From positions 2,568,501-2,632,500 of the forward strand of contig NZ_MUFV01000001.1 of NCBI RefSeq assembly GCF_002017875.1: a stretch of DNA of 64,000 nucleotides. The letters are read 5' to 3'. The translations under genes were made by a program, and so were the position numbers. Below, piece by piece: positions 10,893 through 20,411 of the stretch (the first letter of the stretch is position 1; each line of letters begins with the position of its first letter). Below the pieces are notes generated by a model. That model had not been told where the DNA came from. It did not search any database and saw only the letters and a program-made list of their open reading frames with translations. The DNA comes from Deinococcus sp. LM3 (GTDB lineage Bacteria; Deinococcota; Deinococci; Deinococcales; Deinococcaceae).

Positions 10893-12074
10893 ATGAAAGA
10901 CGCTGTCATTGTTTCCACTGCCCGCACCCCCATCGGCAAGGCCTACCGGGGCTTCCTGAACGACACGCACGGCTCCGATATCGGCGCGCACGCTGTTCTG
11001 CACGCCGTGCAGCGGGCCGGGCTCGACCCGTCCGAGATCGAGGACGTGATCATGGGCGCCGGGAACCCGGAAGGCGCGACCGGCAGCAACATCGCCCGGC
11101 AGATCGCGCTGCGCGCCGGATTCCCGGTCAGCGTGTCCGGCGTGACCGTGAACCGCTTCTGCTCCAGCGGCCTGAACACCATCGCGCTGGCCGCGAACCA
11201 CGTGATGACCGGTCAGGGCGACGCGTTCGTGGCGGGCGGCCTGGAAAGCATCAGCCTGACGCAGAACGAGCACGCCAACCAGTACCGCCTGCGCGGCGAG
11301 TGGCTGACCGAGCACAAGCCCGAGATCTACATGCCCATGCTTCAGACGGCCGAGGTGGTCGCAAAACGCTACGGCATCAGCCGCGAGGCGCAGGACGAGT
11401 ACGCCCTGATGAGCCAGCAGCGGACGGCGGCGGCGCAGCAGGCCGGGCTGTTCGAGCATGAGATCGTGCCCATGACGGCCCGCATGAAAGTGCAGGACAA
11501 GGCCACGGGCGAGATCAGCACCCGCGAGGTCACGCTGAGCCTGGATGAAGGCAACCGCGCCGACACCACCCTGGAGGGCCTGAGCAAGCTGAAGCCCGTC
11601 ATCGAGGGTGGCGTGATCACCGCCGGGAACGCCTCGCAACTGTCGGACGGCGCGGCCGCCGTGGTCGTCATGAGCGGCGACATGGCCCGCGAGCGCGGAC
11701 TGGCCCCGCTGGGACTGTTCAAGGGCTTCGCCGTGGCGGGCCTGGAACCCGACGAGATGGGCATCGGCCCCGTGCTGGCCGTGCCGAAACTCCTGAAACG
11801 CCACGGCCTGAGCGTGGACGACATCGACCTGTGGGAACTGAACGAGGCGTTCGCCGTGCAGGCCCTGTACTGCCGCGACACGCTGGGCATCGACCCCGCC
11901 AAGTACAACGTGAACGGCGGCGCGATCAGCGTCGGGCACCCGTACGGCATGAGCGGCGCGCGCCTGACCGGGCACGCCCTGCTGGAAGGCAAACGCCGGG
12001 GCGCGAAGCATGTGGTCGTGACCATGTGCGTGGGCGGTGGCATGGGCGCAGCCGGTCTGTTCGAAGTGCTGTAA
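10893..12074 (+). CDS. fadA: Acetyl-CoA acyltransferase (thiolase)
   Basis: The 393-residue protein carries every thiolase signature: the acylated Cys in VNRFCSSGLNT (residue about 90), NEAFAVQ, GGAISVGHPYGMSGAR with the active His, and the second Cys in TMCVGGGMGAAG (about residue 379). It cleaves 3-ketoacyl-CoA to acetyl-CoA and a shortened acyl-CoA as the last step of beta-oxidation. An AAGGAG sequence lies 8-9 bases before the ATG. Substrate length cannot be read from the sequence, so an acetoacetyl-CoA-specific enzyme is possible, but its place next to fadJ favours beta-oxidation. Confidence 0.92.
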   Translation: MKDAVIVSTARTPIGKAYRGFLNDTHGSDIGAHAVLHAVQRAGLDPSEIEDVIMGAGNPEGATGSNIARQIALRAGFPVSVSGVTVNRFCSSGLNTIALAANHVMTGQGDAFVAGGLESISLTQNEHANQYRLRGEWLTEHKPEIYMPMLQTAEVVAKRYGISREAQDEYALMSQQRTAAAQQAGLFEHEIVPMTARMKVQDKATGEISTREVTLSLDEGNRADTTLEGLSKLKPVIEGGVITAGNASQLSDGAAAVVVMSGDMARERGLAPLGLFKGFAVAGLEPDEMGIGPVLAVPKLLKRHGLSVDDIDLWELNEAFAVQALYCRDTLGIDPAKYNVNGGAISVGHPYGMSGARLTGHALLEGKRRGAKHVVVTMCVGGGMGAAGLFEVL

Positions 12075-12140
12075 GCGTTATAGACAGGCGGGAGTGGGCT
12101 GTGGGGGTGACCCTGCGGTCTGCTCTTTCGTTGTGGGGGA

Positions 12141-12180
12141 CCCCTCACCCACCCCTTTCCACGGGGGAGGGTGGGGGCGG
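12141..12180. other. C/G-rich imperfect inverted repeat after thiolase
   Basis: CCCCTCACCCACCCC is followed after 7 bases by GGGGGAGGGTGGGGG, giving a long but imperfect stem. There is no T-run; it may end the fad operon transcript or be a small dispersed repeat. Confidence 0.4.
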
Positions 12181-12226
12181 CCCCTCCTGCTGTCGGCTCG
12201 TCACAATCGCTTAATGTCAAACGATT

Positions 12227-12232
12227 TACCCT
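12227..12232 (+). promoter_or_regulatory. -10 element TACCCT
   Basis: TACCCT is 6 bases before the ATG at 12239. The stretch around it (TCAAACGATTTACCCT) is notably AT-rich for this genome. Confidence 0.55.
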
Positions 12233-12238
12233 GTGGGC

Positions 12239-13189
12239 ATGACCACCACGCCCCTCACCCCGCACGGCCTGCACCACGTCACCGCGGTGACCGCCGACGC
12301 CCGCGCCAACCTCCAGTTCTACACCGGCGTCCTCGGCATGAGACTCGTCAAGAAGACCGTCAACCAGGACGACGTCACCGCCTACCACCTCTTCTTCGCC
12401 GACAGCGCCGGCACCCCCGGCAGCGACCTCACCTTCTTCCAGTGGCCCGTCCCACCCGAACAACCCGGTAACAACAGCGTCACCCGCACCAGCCTCCGCA
12501 TCCCCGACGGCACCCTCGACTGGTGGCACGCGCACCTCAGCGCCCACGGCCTGACCGTCACGCCCACCACCCGCCACGGCCGCCCCCACCTGGACTTCAG
12601 CGACCCCGAAGGCCAGCGCCTCAGCCTCGTGGAAGGCGGCCCGCACGGCACCCCCTGGGAAGGCAGCAGCGTCCCCACCGACAAACAGATTCACGGCCTC
12701 GGCCCCAGCGAACTGACCCTCCCGAACCTGTTCCCCACCACCCGCGTCCTCGAACGCGCCTACCACATGACCCCCGCCGGCACGTACCCCGACCCCGAAC
12801 AACCAGGGCGCACCATTCACGTCTACGCCATGCACGACGGCGGCCCGCACGCCGAACTGCACCTGCGCATCGACCCCGCCATGCCCCCCGCCCGCCCCGG
12901 CGCCGGCGGCGTCCACCACATCGCCCTGCGCGTCCAGGACGACCAGTACCACGACTGGAACACCCACCTGACCAGCCTGGGCCTGCGCACCAGCGGCGAA
13001 GTCGACCGCCACTGGTTCCACAGCATCTACTACCGCGAACCGCAGGGCATCCTGATCGAACTCGCCACCGACGGCCCCGGCTTCACCGTCGACGAACACC
13101 CCGACCACCTGGGTGAAACCCTGATCCTCGCCCCGTTCCTCGAACCCCGCCGCGCCCAGATCGAAGCGGGCCTCACCCCCCTCAGCTGA
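12239..13189 (+). CDS. Ring-cleaving dioxygenase, glyoxalase (VOC) superfamily
   Basis: The 316-residue protein has two vicinal-oxygen-chelate modules. The first opens LTPHGLHHVTAVTADARANLQFYTGVLGMRLVKKT in pieces at residues about 6-40, the second has GGVHHIALRVQD (about residue 220) and ends FYREPQGILIELATDGPGF-like as YYREPQGILIEL. The His in each LHHVT/VHHIA block and the Glu in IELATD are expected metal ligands. Relatives are MhqO-type dioxygenases that open hydroquinone or catechol rings and respond to quinone stress; that substrate is inferred. The first ATG after the TACCCT hexamer is used. Confidence 0.85.
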   Translation: MTTTPLTPHGLHHVTAVTADARANLQFYTGVLGMRLVKKTVNQDDVTAYHLFFADSAGTPGSDLTFFQWPVPPEQPGNNSVTRTSLRIPDGTLDWWHAHLSAHGLTVTPTTRHGRPHLDFSDPEGQRLSLVEGGPHGTPWEGSSVPTDKQIHGLGPSELTLPNLFPTTRVLERAYHMTPAGTYPDPEQPGRTIHVYAMHDGGPHAELHLRIDPAMPPARPGAGGVHHIALRVQDDQYHDWNTHLTSLGLRTSGEVDRHWFHSIYYREPQGILIELATDGPGFTVDEHPDHLGETLILAPFLEPRRAQIEAGLTPLS

Positions 13190-13196
13190 ACCCACA

Positions 13197-13231
13197 ACAA
13201 AACCGCCCCCACCAGTCAACGGTGGGAGCGG
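13197..13231 (-). terminator. Terminator after lipoprotein gene (minus strand)
   Basis: CCGCTCCCACC and GGTGGGGGCGG pair on the minus strand and are followed by TTTTGTTGTGGG. It sits between the convergent dioxygenase and lipoprotein genes and may serve both. Confidence 0.6.
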
Positions 13232-13248
13232 CACTCACAGGTCAGAAA

Positions 13249-13797
13249 TCAGGAGCAGTTTGCCACAGGAAGTGCCTGAACACTCTGGCGCACCGGGCTC
13301 TTCGTACCGTCCGACGACTGCGCCTGCACGTCCACGAACGTCGCCCCCTTGACCGTGAACGTATTCACGGGCGTCACCACGATCGCCTGCGCGCTGATCC
13401 CGCCTTTCCCAACGCTCAGCGGCGCAGTGTTCGGCCCGACCACGAACTCGAACACAGAAGGGTTCCCTGAATACAGGTCCCCCAGCGGCTCCGAGTACAC
13501 CGTGCGCGTCTCCATGGAATCCCGGCCCACCAGTCGCGCCCCCACCAGATCGACCGTGCCGTCCCAGTCGAGCGTCACGCTCAGGCGCGTGTTCCAGTTG
13601 TCGCAGATGATCGAAGTCCCTTTAGGGTAACGCGTGCCCGTCGCCGTATCCACGTAATCAGACGGCAGCGTGTACTGACTCTGATACGAAAGCAGGCGGA
13701 AATTCCGCACCGGATCAGAAGTGCCGATTACCACAGTCGCTCCGCAACTCGCCAGGATGCCCGCCAACCCGATTGCCGCCAACGCCAGTTTCTTCAT
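13249..13797 (-). CDS. Lipoprotein, paralogue of the next gene (182 aa)
   Basis: The protein starts MKKLALAAIGLAGILASCG, a signal peptide with a lipobox and Cys 18. The mature part (TSDPVRNFRLLSYQS to LPVANCS) has no recognised domain; a pair of Cys (IICDNWN and the C-terminal ANCS) could form a disulfide. The start matches the neighbour at 14503 almost residue by residue, so the two look like a tandem duplication that has diverged strongly beyond the signal peptide. A purine-rich GAGAGG precedes the ATG with unusually short spacing in both genes. Confidence 0.75.
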   Translation of the reverse strand: MKKLALAAIGLAGILASCGATVVIGTSDPVRNFRLLSYQSQYTLPSDYVDTATGTRYPKGTSIICDNWNTRLSVTLDWDGTVDLVGARLVGRDSMETRTVYSEPLGDLYSGNPSVFEFVVGPNTAPLSVGKGGISAQAIVVTPVNTFTVKGATFVDVQAQSSDGTKSPVRQSVQALPVANCS

Positions 13798-13852
13798 ACC
13801 TCTCACTGTGCCCGCCGAACCTGACCGGGACGTGATGAACCCCTCAGCAAAC

Positions 13853-13889
13853 CTGAGAACAAGAACAAGCCCCCGCGCAAAGCAGGGGC
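13853..13889 (-). terminator. Likely terminator of the second lipoprotein gene
   Basis: GCCCCTGC and GCGGGGGC-like arms pair on the minus strand around a TTT loop and are followed by TTGTTCTTGTTCTC, a T-rich but broken tail. Confidence 0.5.
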
Positions 13890-13909
13890 CGAAAGTGTGA
13901 AGCTGGGAA

Positions 13910-14503
13910 TTACTGGCTGAGCGGCTGAGCGGTGCTGGTGAGGGTGCACTTACTGTAAACGTCAATGTTGCCATCGCGGCCCAGGTACTGGCTCGTGATG
14001 GGGAAGGTGTCGCCACCAGTCGTGTACACCAGAATCTCGGCATGGAAGCTACCGACTCTGTCACGACCGTCCACGGTTACATTACGAGGCTCTCTGAACT
14101 GGGGGTTGGGGCTGACGATGATGCTCGCGGGGATCAGATCATTGCTCGCGGATTTAAATTCGAAAATAGCCTGATAGTCGTTGTTGGAGTTCTTCTTCAG
14201 ATTAGCAGCCTGAATTGTCTGGGTTTTCTTTGTTCCAGAGGCTCCAACGATAGCCACATCCACCTTTGAGAGGTTGCCAGCAGCTGTGAAGTTGACGACC
14301 ACCTGGGTGTCCGTCGCACGTCCGTCCGTCGGGTTGGTAATCCGGTCACAGCCCACGAAGCGTACGGGGTCAGCTCCTGCAACCTTGTACTCCGTCGTGA
14401 CCTTGCCCATAACAGCATTAGTCCCATCTGGTGCAACACCGAACGAACCGCAACTTGCCAGAATGCCTGTCAATCCCACCGCTGCCAGCATCAATTTCTT
14501 CAT
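13910..14503 (-). CDS. Lipoprotein, paralogue of the previous gene (197 aa)
   Basis: The start MKKLMLAAVGLTGILASCG again gives a lipobox with Cys 18. The mature part (SFGVAPDGTNAVMGK onward) looks beta-rich, with VVVNFTAAGNLSKVDVAIVG and EIVYTT-like strands, and has a Cys pair (VGCDRI, SKCTLTS). No domain is recognised. The gene is clearly less GC-rich than its surroundings (many AAT, TTA and ATT codons around 14130-14250), which points to foreign origin or relaxed codon selection. The ATG at 14503 is used, not the upstream one at 14512. Confidence 0.75.
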   Translation of the reverse strand: MKKLMLAAVGLTGILASCGSFGVAPDGTNAVMGKVTTEYKVAGADPVRFVGCDRITNPTDGRATDTQVVVNFTAAGNLSKVDVAIVGASGTKKTQTIQAANLKKNSNNDYQAIFEFKSASNDLIPASIIVSPNPQFREPRNVTVDGRDRVGSFHAEILVYTTGGDTFPITSQYLGRDGNIDVYSKCTLTSTAQPLSQ

Positions 14504-14642
14504 GCCTCTCACTTTGCCTGTCGAGTCTGATTTGCACGTGACGCGCCACTGAGGAAACCTTCAGTTCCGTGAATGCTGCGCGGCGGGGCAAAGGGGCGGC
14601 CCACCGCCGGGCGTGCCGGGGCGGGCCGTGTGGCGCGGCGGG

Positions 14643-16022
<1,380 letters not shown>

Positions 16023-16136
16023 GTGTGTCTCTCCTCTCAGCCGGTCGGATGGATTCCGGGGCCTTTGCCTGCCCGCTGTGTCGCGCTGGGCGGTCGGAGG
16101 GCAGTCTAGCGGACGGGCCCGGGGTGCGGAGGCGGC

Positions 16137-16595
16137 TCAGGGCTGTGCTGGCGGGATGGGCCGCAGTTGCAGGGTGTACCCGAGGGCTTCGCGGCCCAGG
16201 AGGACGGTGCGCAGGTGGCCGTCCAGGGTGACGGTGCCGTCCTTGTCACGCCGGATGAGGTACAGGTTGGCGCGGTGGGTGCCGTTCTCGTAGAGCTTCA
16301 GGGTGAGTTCGGTGCCGTCGGCGAGGCGTTTGAAGGGGCCGTTTCCCGCGTAGACTCGGCGGCTTTCGAGGTTGACGAGGCTGCCGCTGGCGCGTCCGTC
16401 GCGTTCGACGAGGCCGAGGGTCAGGCGGTACGGGACGCGTCCGGTGGGGCCGACGCCGACGCCCTCGTACACGCCGCTGATCTGCCGTTCGAGGGTGGTG
16501 GTGGGCGGGAAGTACGCGCCGAACGCGCAGCCGCTCAGGGCCAGGGGGAGCAGCAGGGCGGCGGTCACGGTGAGGGGAGCGGGGTGGCGGCGCAT
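16137..16595 (-). CDS. Lipoprotein of unknown function (152 aa)
   Basis: The start MRRHPAPLTVTAALLLPLALSGC gives a signal peptide with lipobox LSGC. The mature part (AFGAYFPPTTTLERQISG, then YRLTLGLVERDGRASGSLVN and TLDGHLRTVLLG) reads as alternating beta strands and may fold as a small barrel, but no family is recognised. The ATG at 16595 is favoured over 16613 by TACGCT 7 bases upstream. Confidence 0.7.
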   Translation of the reverse strand: MRRHPAPLTVTAALLLPLALSGCAFGAYFPPTTTLERQISGVYEGVGVGPTGRVPYRLTLGLVERDGRASGSLVNLESRRVYAGNGPFKRLADGTELTLKLYENGTHRANLYLIRRDKDGTVTLDGHLRTVLLGREALGYTLQLRPIPPAQP

Positions 16596-16602
16596 GGGCC
16601 GC

Positions 16603-16608
16603 AGCGTA
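16603..16608 (-). promoter_or_regulatory. -10 element TACGCT
   Basis: On the minus strand TACGCT is 7 bases before the ATG at 16595. Confidence 0.55.
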
Positions 16609-16663
16609 CGCACCCCTCATGAAGCGGGCCTGATGCCGTGCGCCTGATGCGCTGTGGGTGCGG

Positions 16664-17098
16664 TCAGCGTTCCGCGCGCAGGATCAGGGCGTGCCTCACG
16701 CCGCCCACGGTCAGGGTGCCGCTCAGGATGGTGTCCGTGACGGTGGCGCTCAGCAGGCCGCTGGCCCTGAGGGGTACGTTGCTGACGCCGAAGCCCAGCA
16801 GGCTGGCGTTCAGGCGGGGCGTGTCGCCGGGGTCGACGGTGGCGGTCAGGGTGGCCGCGCCGCCGGGTCTGGGCAGTTGCGTGCCGCGCAGGAGGAAGGT
16901 GCCGCCGCTGGTCAGGTTGCGGTACTCGCCGCGCGCCTCGTGCGTGACGGGGTCCACGGTGTACGTCACGCGGATCTTCTGTGGGGTCAGCAGGAACCGC
17001 GCCTCGCCCGCATAGGAGTACACGGGTTGCGCGGCGGGTTGCGTGGCGGGGGCACAGGCGGCCAGCAGGACGGCCAGAGGGAGGGCGGCGCGCTTCAC
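16664..17098 (-). CDS. Lipoprotein of unknown function (144 aa), coupled to the amidase
   Basis: The frame is longer upstream but the product is best started at GTG 17098, giving MKRAALPLAVLLAAC with lipobox LAAC. That GTG overlaps the amidase stop (GTGA), so translation is probably coupled. The mature part has beta-strand character (VTYTVDPVTHEARGEYRNL, SGTLTVGGVRHALILRAER) and a low-complexity start rich in Ala, Pro and Gln. The function is unknown. Confidence 0.7.
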   Translation of the reverse strand: MKRAALPLAVLLAACAPATQPAAQPVYSYAGEARFLLTPQKIRVTYTVDPVTHEARGEYRNLTSGGTFLLRGTQLPRPGGAATLTATVDPGDTPRLNASLLGFGVSNVPLRASGLLSATVTDTILSGTLTVGGVRHALILRAER

Positions 17099-18312
17099 GC
17101 AGGCTCCGGCATGCCCGTGGCGGGGGCGGTGTCCAGCGCGTGGGCCAGGGCCAGCAGCGTGTCGTCCTGCCCGTGCCGCCCGACGAGTTGCACGCCCACG
17201 AACGGCTGCCCGCCCGCGTGGTGCGCGGTGGGCAGCGCGGCGGTCGGGGCGCCCAGCAGGCTGAACGGCGCGGTCAGGCGCAGCACGGCGCGGCGCAGCG
17301 GGAGCGGGCCGCCCGGCAGGTCCACCTCGTCCTGCCCGGTCAGGGGGGGCGGGGTGGGCACGGCGGGGGCCAGCAGCACGTCGAAGGTGTCCAGCAGGGC
17401 GTCCAACCGCTCGCGGTACGCGGCGCGGCGTGCGAAGGCCGCCTGCACCTCGTCGGTACTCAGGGTCGCGCCCTGCCGCAGGGCCGCCAGCGTGAACGGC
17501 AGGAAGCCCGGCCCGTCCAGTGTCAGGGCGTCCCGGTGAACGGCGGCCGCCTCGCTCAGCACGATGGGCGAGTACGCGTCCAGCACCTCCGGGAAGTCCA
17601 CGGGCGTCACGGTGGCGCCCAGCCCCTCCAGGGTGCCCGCCACGCCCAGCACGGCGGCGTGCACGTCCGGCGTGACCCAGCCGTCCGGCAGCCACAGGCC
17701 CACGCGTCGTCCCGCCCAGTCCTGCGGGGGGACGGGCTGGCCGGTCAGGGCCTCGTGGACGCGGATGATGGTGCGCAGGTCCCGCGCCAGCGGCCCGGTG
17801 TGGTCACAGGTGCGGGACAGGGGCAGCACGCCCGCCTCGCTCCAGTCGGCGTGTCCCTTGGTGGGCTTGAAGCCCCGCACGCCGCACCACGCGGCGGGCA
17901 CGCGGATGCTGCCGCCGGTATCGGTGCCCAGCGCGAACTCCACCTGCGCCAGCGCCACGCTGACGGCCGCGCCGCTGCTGCTGCCGCCCGGCACGCACTC
18001 CGGCCGGGTGGGGTGCGCGGTCCCGCCGAAGCCGTTGGCGCCCGTGATGCCCAGCGCGATCTCATGCAGGTGCGTCTTACCGACTGCGCTGGCCCCCAGC
18101 TCCAGCAGGCGGCGCACCAGCACGCTCTCGCCGGGGTCCGGGACGGGCGCGCGGGTACTGGCGTGCAGCGGCCAGCCGGGTACGCCGAACAGGTCCTTCA
18201 CGCTGAAGGTCAGGCCCGACAGTGGCCCGCCGGGCACGCCGGGCAGGGGAGACGCGGGCCGGAACGCCCAGGCCCGCTGCGGGTCCGGAAGGGCAGAAGT
18301 GGCGTCGGTCAC
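17095..18312 (-). CDS. Amidase, amidase-signature family (405 aa)
   Basis: The amidase-signature triad is present: the Lys in LTFSVKDLFGVPGWP (about residue 42), the Ser of GGSSSGAAVSVALAQ (cis-Ser and nucleophile at about residues 117-141) and the surrounding FALGTDTGGSIRVPA. The enzyme hydrolyses an amide bond in the cytosol. It is shorter than GatA (about 480) and no gatB/gatC lies nearby, so a role in Glu-tRNA amidation is unlikely. The start is GTG 18312, 6 bases after TACGCT; the longer frame to 18519 runs into a MITE and is not real. A lipoprotein gene overlaps its stop. Confidence 0.85.
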   Translation of the reverse strand: MTDATSALPDPQRAWAFRPASPLPGVPGGPLSGLTFSVKDLFGVPGWPLHASTRAPVPDPGESVLVRRLLELGASAVGKTHLHEIALGITGANGFGGTAHPTRPECVPGGSSSGAAVSVALAQVEFALGTDTGGSIRVPAAWCGVRGFKPTKGHADWSEAGVLPLSRTCDHTGPLARDLRTIIRVHEALTGQPVPPQDWAGRRVGLWLPDGWVTPDVHAAVLGVAGTLEGLGATVTPVDFPEVLDAYSPIVLSEAAAVHRDALTLDGPGFLPFTLAALRQGATLSTDEVQAAFARRAAYRERLDALLDTFDVLLAPAVPTPPPLTGQDEVDLPGGPLPLRRAVLRLTAPFSLLGAPTAALPTAHHAGGQPFVGVQLVGRHGQDDTLLALAHALDTAPATGMPEPA

Positions 18313-18318
18313 CCGCAC

Positions 18319-18324
18319 AGCGTA
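18319..18324 (-). promoter_or_regulatory. -10 element TACGCT for amidase
   Basis: TACGCT on the minus strand is 6 bases before GTG 18312 and fixes that start. Confidence 0.6.
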
Positions 18325-18355
18325 GCGTCCCGGCGCGGTCCTGCCCCGGTGCTCA

Positions 18356-18488
18356 TACGGACTCCGATTGAATGGGCTGCAAAGCCCATTCAATCCGAGC
18401 GGAGCGAGTAGGAGAAAAACGGGTTCCGGACGTGGAGCTGGCAGATCGGTGGTGTTCCGATCTGTCAGCGAAGCAAACGGAATCCGTA
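18356..18488 (+). mobile_element. MITE-like element copy 2, 133 bp
   Basis: The ends are TACGGACTCCG and CGGAATCCGTA (inverted). The 3-bp target duplication is TCA (18353-18355 and 18489-18491); the right copy is the TGA stop codon of the minus-strand gene at 18489. Stem-loop 1 is perfect here: GATTGAATGGGCT (18366-18378) with AGCCCATTCAATC (18383-18395). Stem-loop 2 has arms CAGATCGG (18442-18449) and CCGATCTG (18457-18464), different from other copies but still fully complementary. Confidence 0.88.
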
Positions 18489-18989
18489 TCAGAACGGCAG
18501 GATGGGCGCCTGCTTCCATTGCCCCTGCGACAGCGTGAACGGCCCGAACTGCTGCAATCCCAGCGGCCCGAAGTTCGCGGTGAAGCCCCCATCCACCCGG
18601 TACGTGACCAGTTGCCCGCGCGCGACCTTCAGGAACGACGCGGCGGTGTTCAGCGTGACCGGAATGGACAGGTCCGCCCGCTGGTTGCTCACGCCCCGCG
18701 CCGCGATATCGACGTTCGGGAACGATACGTCGCCCACGGCCGCCCCGTCGATGATCAGCGTCCCGGCGATGTTCGCCATGCGCAGCGGCACCGGGTTGGG
18801 GTTGGTCACCTGCAGGTTCATGCTCAGGTTCGCCACGGGGGCGCTGCCGAACCCGCCGGGCAGCGTCAGGCTGGTCAGGGTGACGTTCTGCACCTCCACC
18901 TGCGGCACCTGAACGATCTGTTGCAGCGGCGCGCAGGCACTCAGGGACAGGGCGGCGGTACTCAGGGCGGCGACAGGCAGCAGGCGCAT
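18489..18989 (-). CDS. LEA type 2-like lipoprotein (166 aa)
   Basis: The protein starts MRLLPVAALSTAALSLSAC with a lipobox, and the mature part matches the LEA-2 / water stress and hypersensitive response fold: VEVQNVTLTSLTLPGG, NLSMNLQVTNPNPVPLRMAN and ISIPVTLN-like strands (about residues 35-130). The NPNP turn is typical. Such proteins are linked to desiccation tolerance in plants and occur in desiccation-resistant bacteria; the role here is inferred. The stop codon coincides with the MITE copy 2 target duplication. TAGCCT lies 6 bases before the ATG. Confidence 0.82.
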   Translation of the reverse strand: MRLLPVAALSTAALSLSACAPLQQIVQVPQVEVQNVTLTSLTLPGGFGSAPVANLSMNLQVTNPNPVPLRMANIAGTLIIDGAAVGDVSFPNVDIAARGVSNQRADLSIPVTLNTAASFLKVARGQLVTYRVDGGFTANFGPLGLQQFGPFTLSQGQWKQAPILPF

Positions 18990-18995
18990 ACCGTC

Positions 18996-19001
18996 AGGCT
19001 A
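18996..19001 (-). promoter_or_regulatory. -10 element TAGCCT for LEA-2 lipoprotein
   Basis: TAGCCT on the minus strand is 6 bases before the ATG at 18989. Confidence 0.6.
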
Positions 19002-19129
19002 CCCCGCCCCCCGCACGGGAACCTGACCGGGCGCGTCAGGTTCGGCGCGGGTGCGGAGGCGTGAAGGTGACAGGCATGAACGTGACAGGCGTGAAGGGAG
19101 CGGGGCTGGAGGGGGCCGGGCCGCTGCGC

Positions 19130-19135
19130 TACGCT
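19130..19135 (+). promoter_or_regulatory. -10 element TACGCT
   Basis: TACGCT is 6 bases before the ATG at 19142. It supports that start over the in-frame ATG at 19061. Confidence 0.6.
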
Positions 19136-19141
19136 GCCCGC

Positions 19142-20266
19142 ATGCGACCCACCCTCCGTTCCGGCCGTTCCCGTTCGCTGCCCGTCACGCTCGGCGCGGC
19201 GCTGCTCGTGTCGTCCGCGCAGGCCGCCACGCTGGACTTCGGCGTGTCGTACCGCGCCCCGGACGCCGGACTGTGGGGCCGCGTGGGCGTGTCGGAGCTG
19301 GACCTGCTGGGCGGGCAGGTGTCGGCCGCCGTGGGCAGCCGCGCGGCGCAGGTCGGGTACGCCCGCAGCCTCAGCCTGCCGCCGCTGGGCGCCGCGACCG
19401 CCCGCACGGACCTCGCCGTGACCTGGCAGGGCGGCGTGCGCCTGGACAGCCACGCCAGCGCCGGGGTGGGGCCGGTCGCCCTGAACCTCGCGGGCGCGTA
19501 CTTCACGGCGCCCATCACGGACGTGGACCCGCTCGCGCCGTTCGCGCAGGCCCCGGCGGACCTGCGGGAGCGCGGCTGGAACGCCTCGCTGGGCGCCCGG
19601 TACCGCGTCAGCCGCGACCTGATCGCCGTGGTGGGCGGCGAACTGGGCGCGCAGCCGCACCTGAGCGTGGGCGTGGAGGGCCGCCGCCTCCTGACGCGCC
19701 CCGTGCCGCCCAGCGACGATGGGACGGATCCGGACGCGGCAGAGGAAACCCCGGTCCCTGAACCTGCCGCCCCGGAGACAGTCACCGACCCCACCACGAC
19801 CGACCCCACCACCGACCTGCCGACCACCGACACCCCGGAGGCCGATCCCCTGGGCGTGGACGACGCCATGGGCATGGACGACACCCTGCCGGACACCAAA
19901 CCCACCGGCACCCTGACCTGGCGGGCGGGCGTGCTGGCCGGGCGGGACGTGCTGGGCCTGACCGGCGGTGTCAGCTACGCCACCGAGAACGGCCTGAGCG
20001 TGGGCGTGGACGCACTGGCGGGCCTGAACACCTTCGGAGTGACCGGCAGCCTGTCCGCACCGGACCTGATCGGCGAGGGCAGCAGCGTGCGCCTGTATGC
20101 CGCCTACGAGCCGTGGCGGACGGTCAGCTCGCCGCTGCGGACCGGCCTGAGCGCCAGCCTCCTGGCGGGGAGTGGCACCCTGACCCTGGACGCCAGCGCC
20201 GGGCGCACCCTCCAGGGTCAGGCGGGCTTTGGTGTGCGCATGGGGTACACCCTGCCGCTGCCCTGA
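19142..20266 (+). CDS. Exported beta-rich protein, likely outer-membrane barrel (374 aa)
   Basis: The start MRPTLRSGRSRSLP leads into a signal peptide ending SSAQA, then TLDFGVSYRAPD. The mature protein has long runs of alternating residues with Gly turns (LSVGVDALAGLNTFGVTGSL, SASLLAGSGTLTLDASAGR) and ends QAGFGVRMGYTLPLP, as outer-membrane barrels do with a terminal aromatic-containing strand. A Pro/Thr/Asp-rich linker sits at about residues 196-245. No family is recognised. A strong terminator follows. Confidence 0.7.
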   Translation: MRPTLRSGRSRSLPVTLGAALLVSSAQAATLDFGVSYRAPDAGLWGRVGVSELDLLGGQVSAAVGSRAAQVGYARSLSLPPLGAATARTDLAVTWQGGVRLDSHASAGVGPVALNLAGAYFTAPITDVDPLAPFAQAPADLRERGWNASLGARYRVSRDLIAVVGGELGAQPHLSVGVEGRRLLTRPVPPSDDGTDPDAAEETPVPEPAAPETVTDPTTTDPTTDLPTTDTPEADPLGVDDAMGMDDTLPDTKPTGTLTWRAGVLAGRDVLGLTGGVSYATENGLSVGVDALAGLNTFGVTGSLSAPDLIGEGSSVRLYAAYEPWRTVSSPLRTGLSASLLAGSGTLTLDASAGRTLQGQAGFGVRMGYTLPLP

Positions 20267-20301
20267 GCGATGCCCTGACCCCCGCCGGGGGAGAGGCTGG
20301 C

Positions 20302-20341
20302 CGCTGCTGGACCGCTCGACTGTGTCCAGCAGCGCTTTTTT
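20302..20341 (+). terminator. Rho-independent terminator
   Basis: CGCTGCTGGAC (20302-20312) pairs perfectly with GTCCAGCAGCG (20324-20334), followed by CTTTTTT. It ends the barrel-protein transcript. Confidence 0.92.
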
Positions 20342-20399
20342 CCGCCCCTGCATGAACTTCCCATCAGCCGCGCGGCCCCCTTCTCATGAGGGCGGACGG

Positions 20400-20405
20400 G
20401 ATACT
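20400..20405 (+). promoter_or_regulatory. -10 element GATACT
   Basis: GATACT is 6 bases before the ATG at 20412 and differs from TATACT at one base. Confidence 0.5.
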
Positions 20406-20411
20406 GCCGGC

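Noticed and set aside
17095..18312. gatA (Glu-tRNA amidotransferase subunit A)
   Set aside because: The protein is shorter than GatA, there are no gatB or gatC neighbours, and the N-terminus differs, so only the amidase-signature family is assigned.
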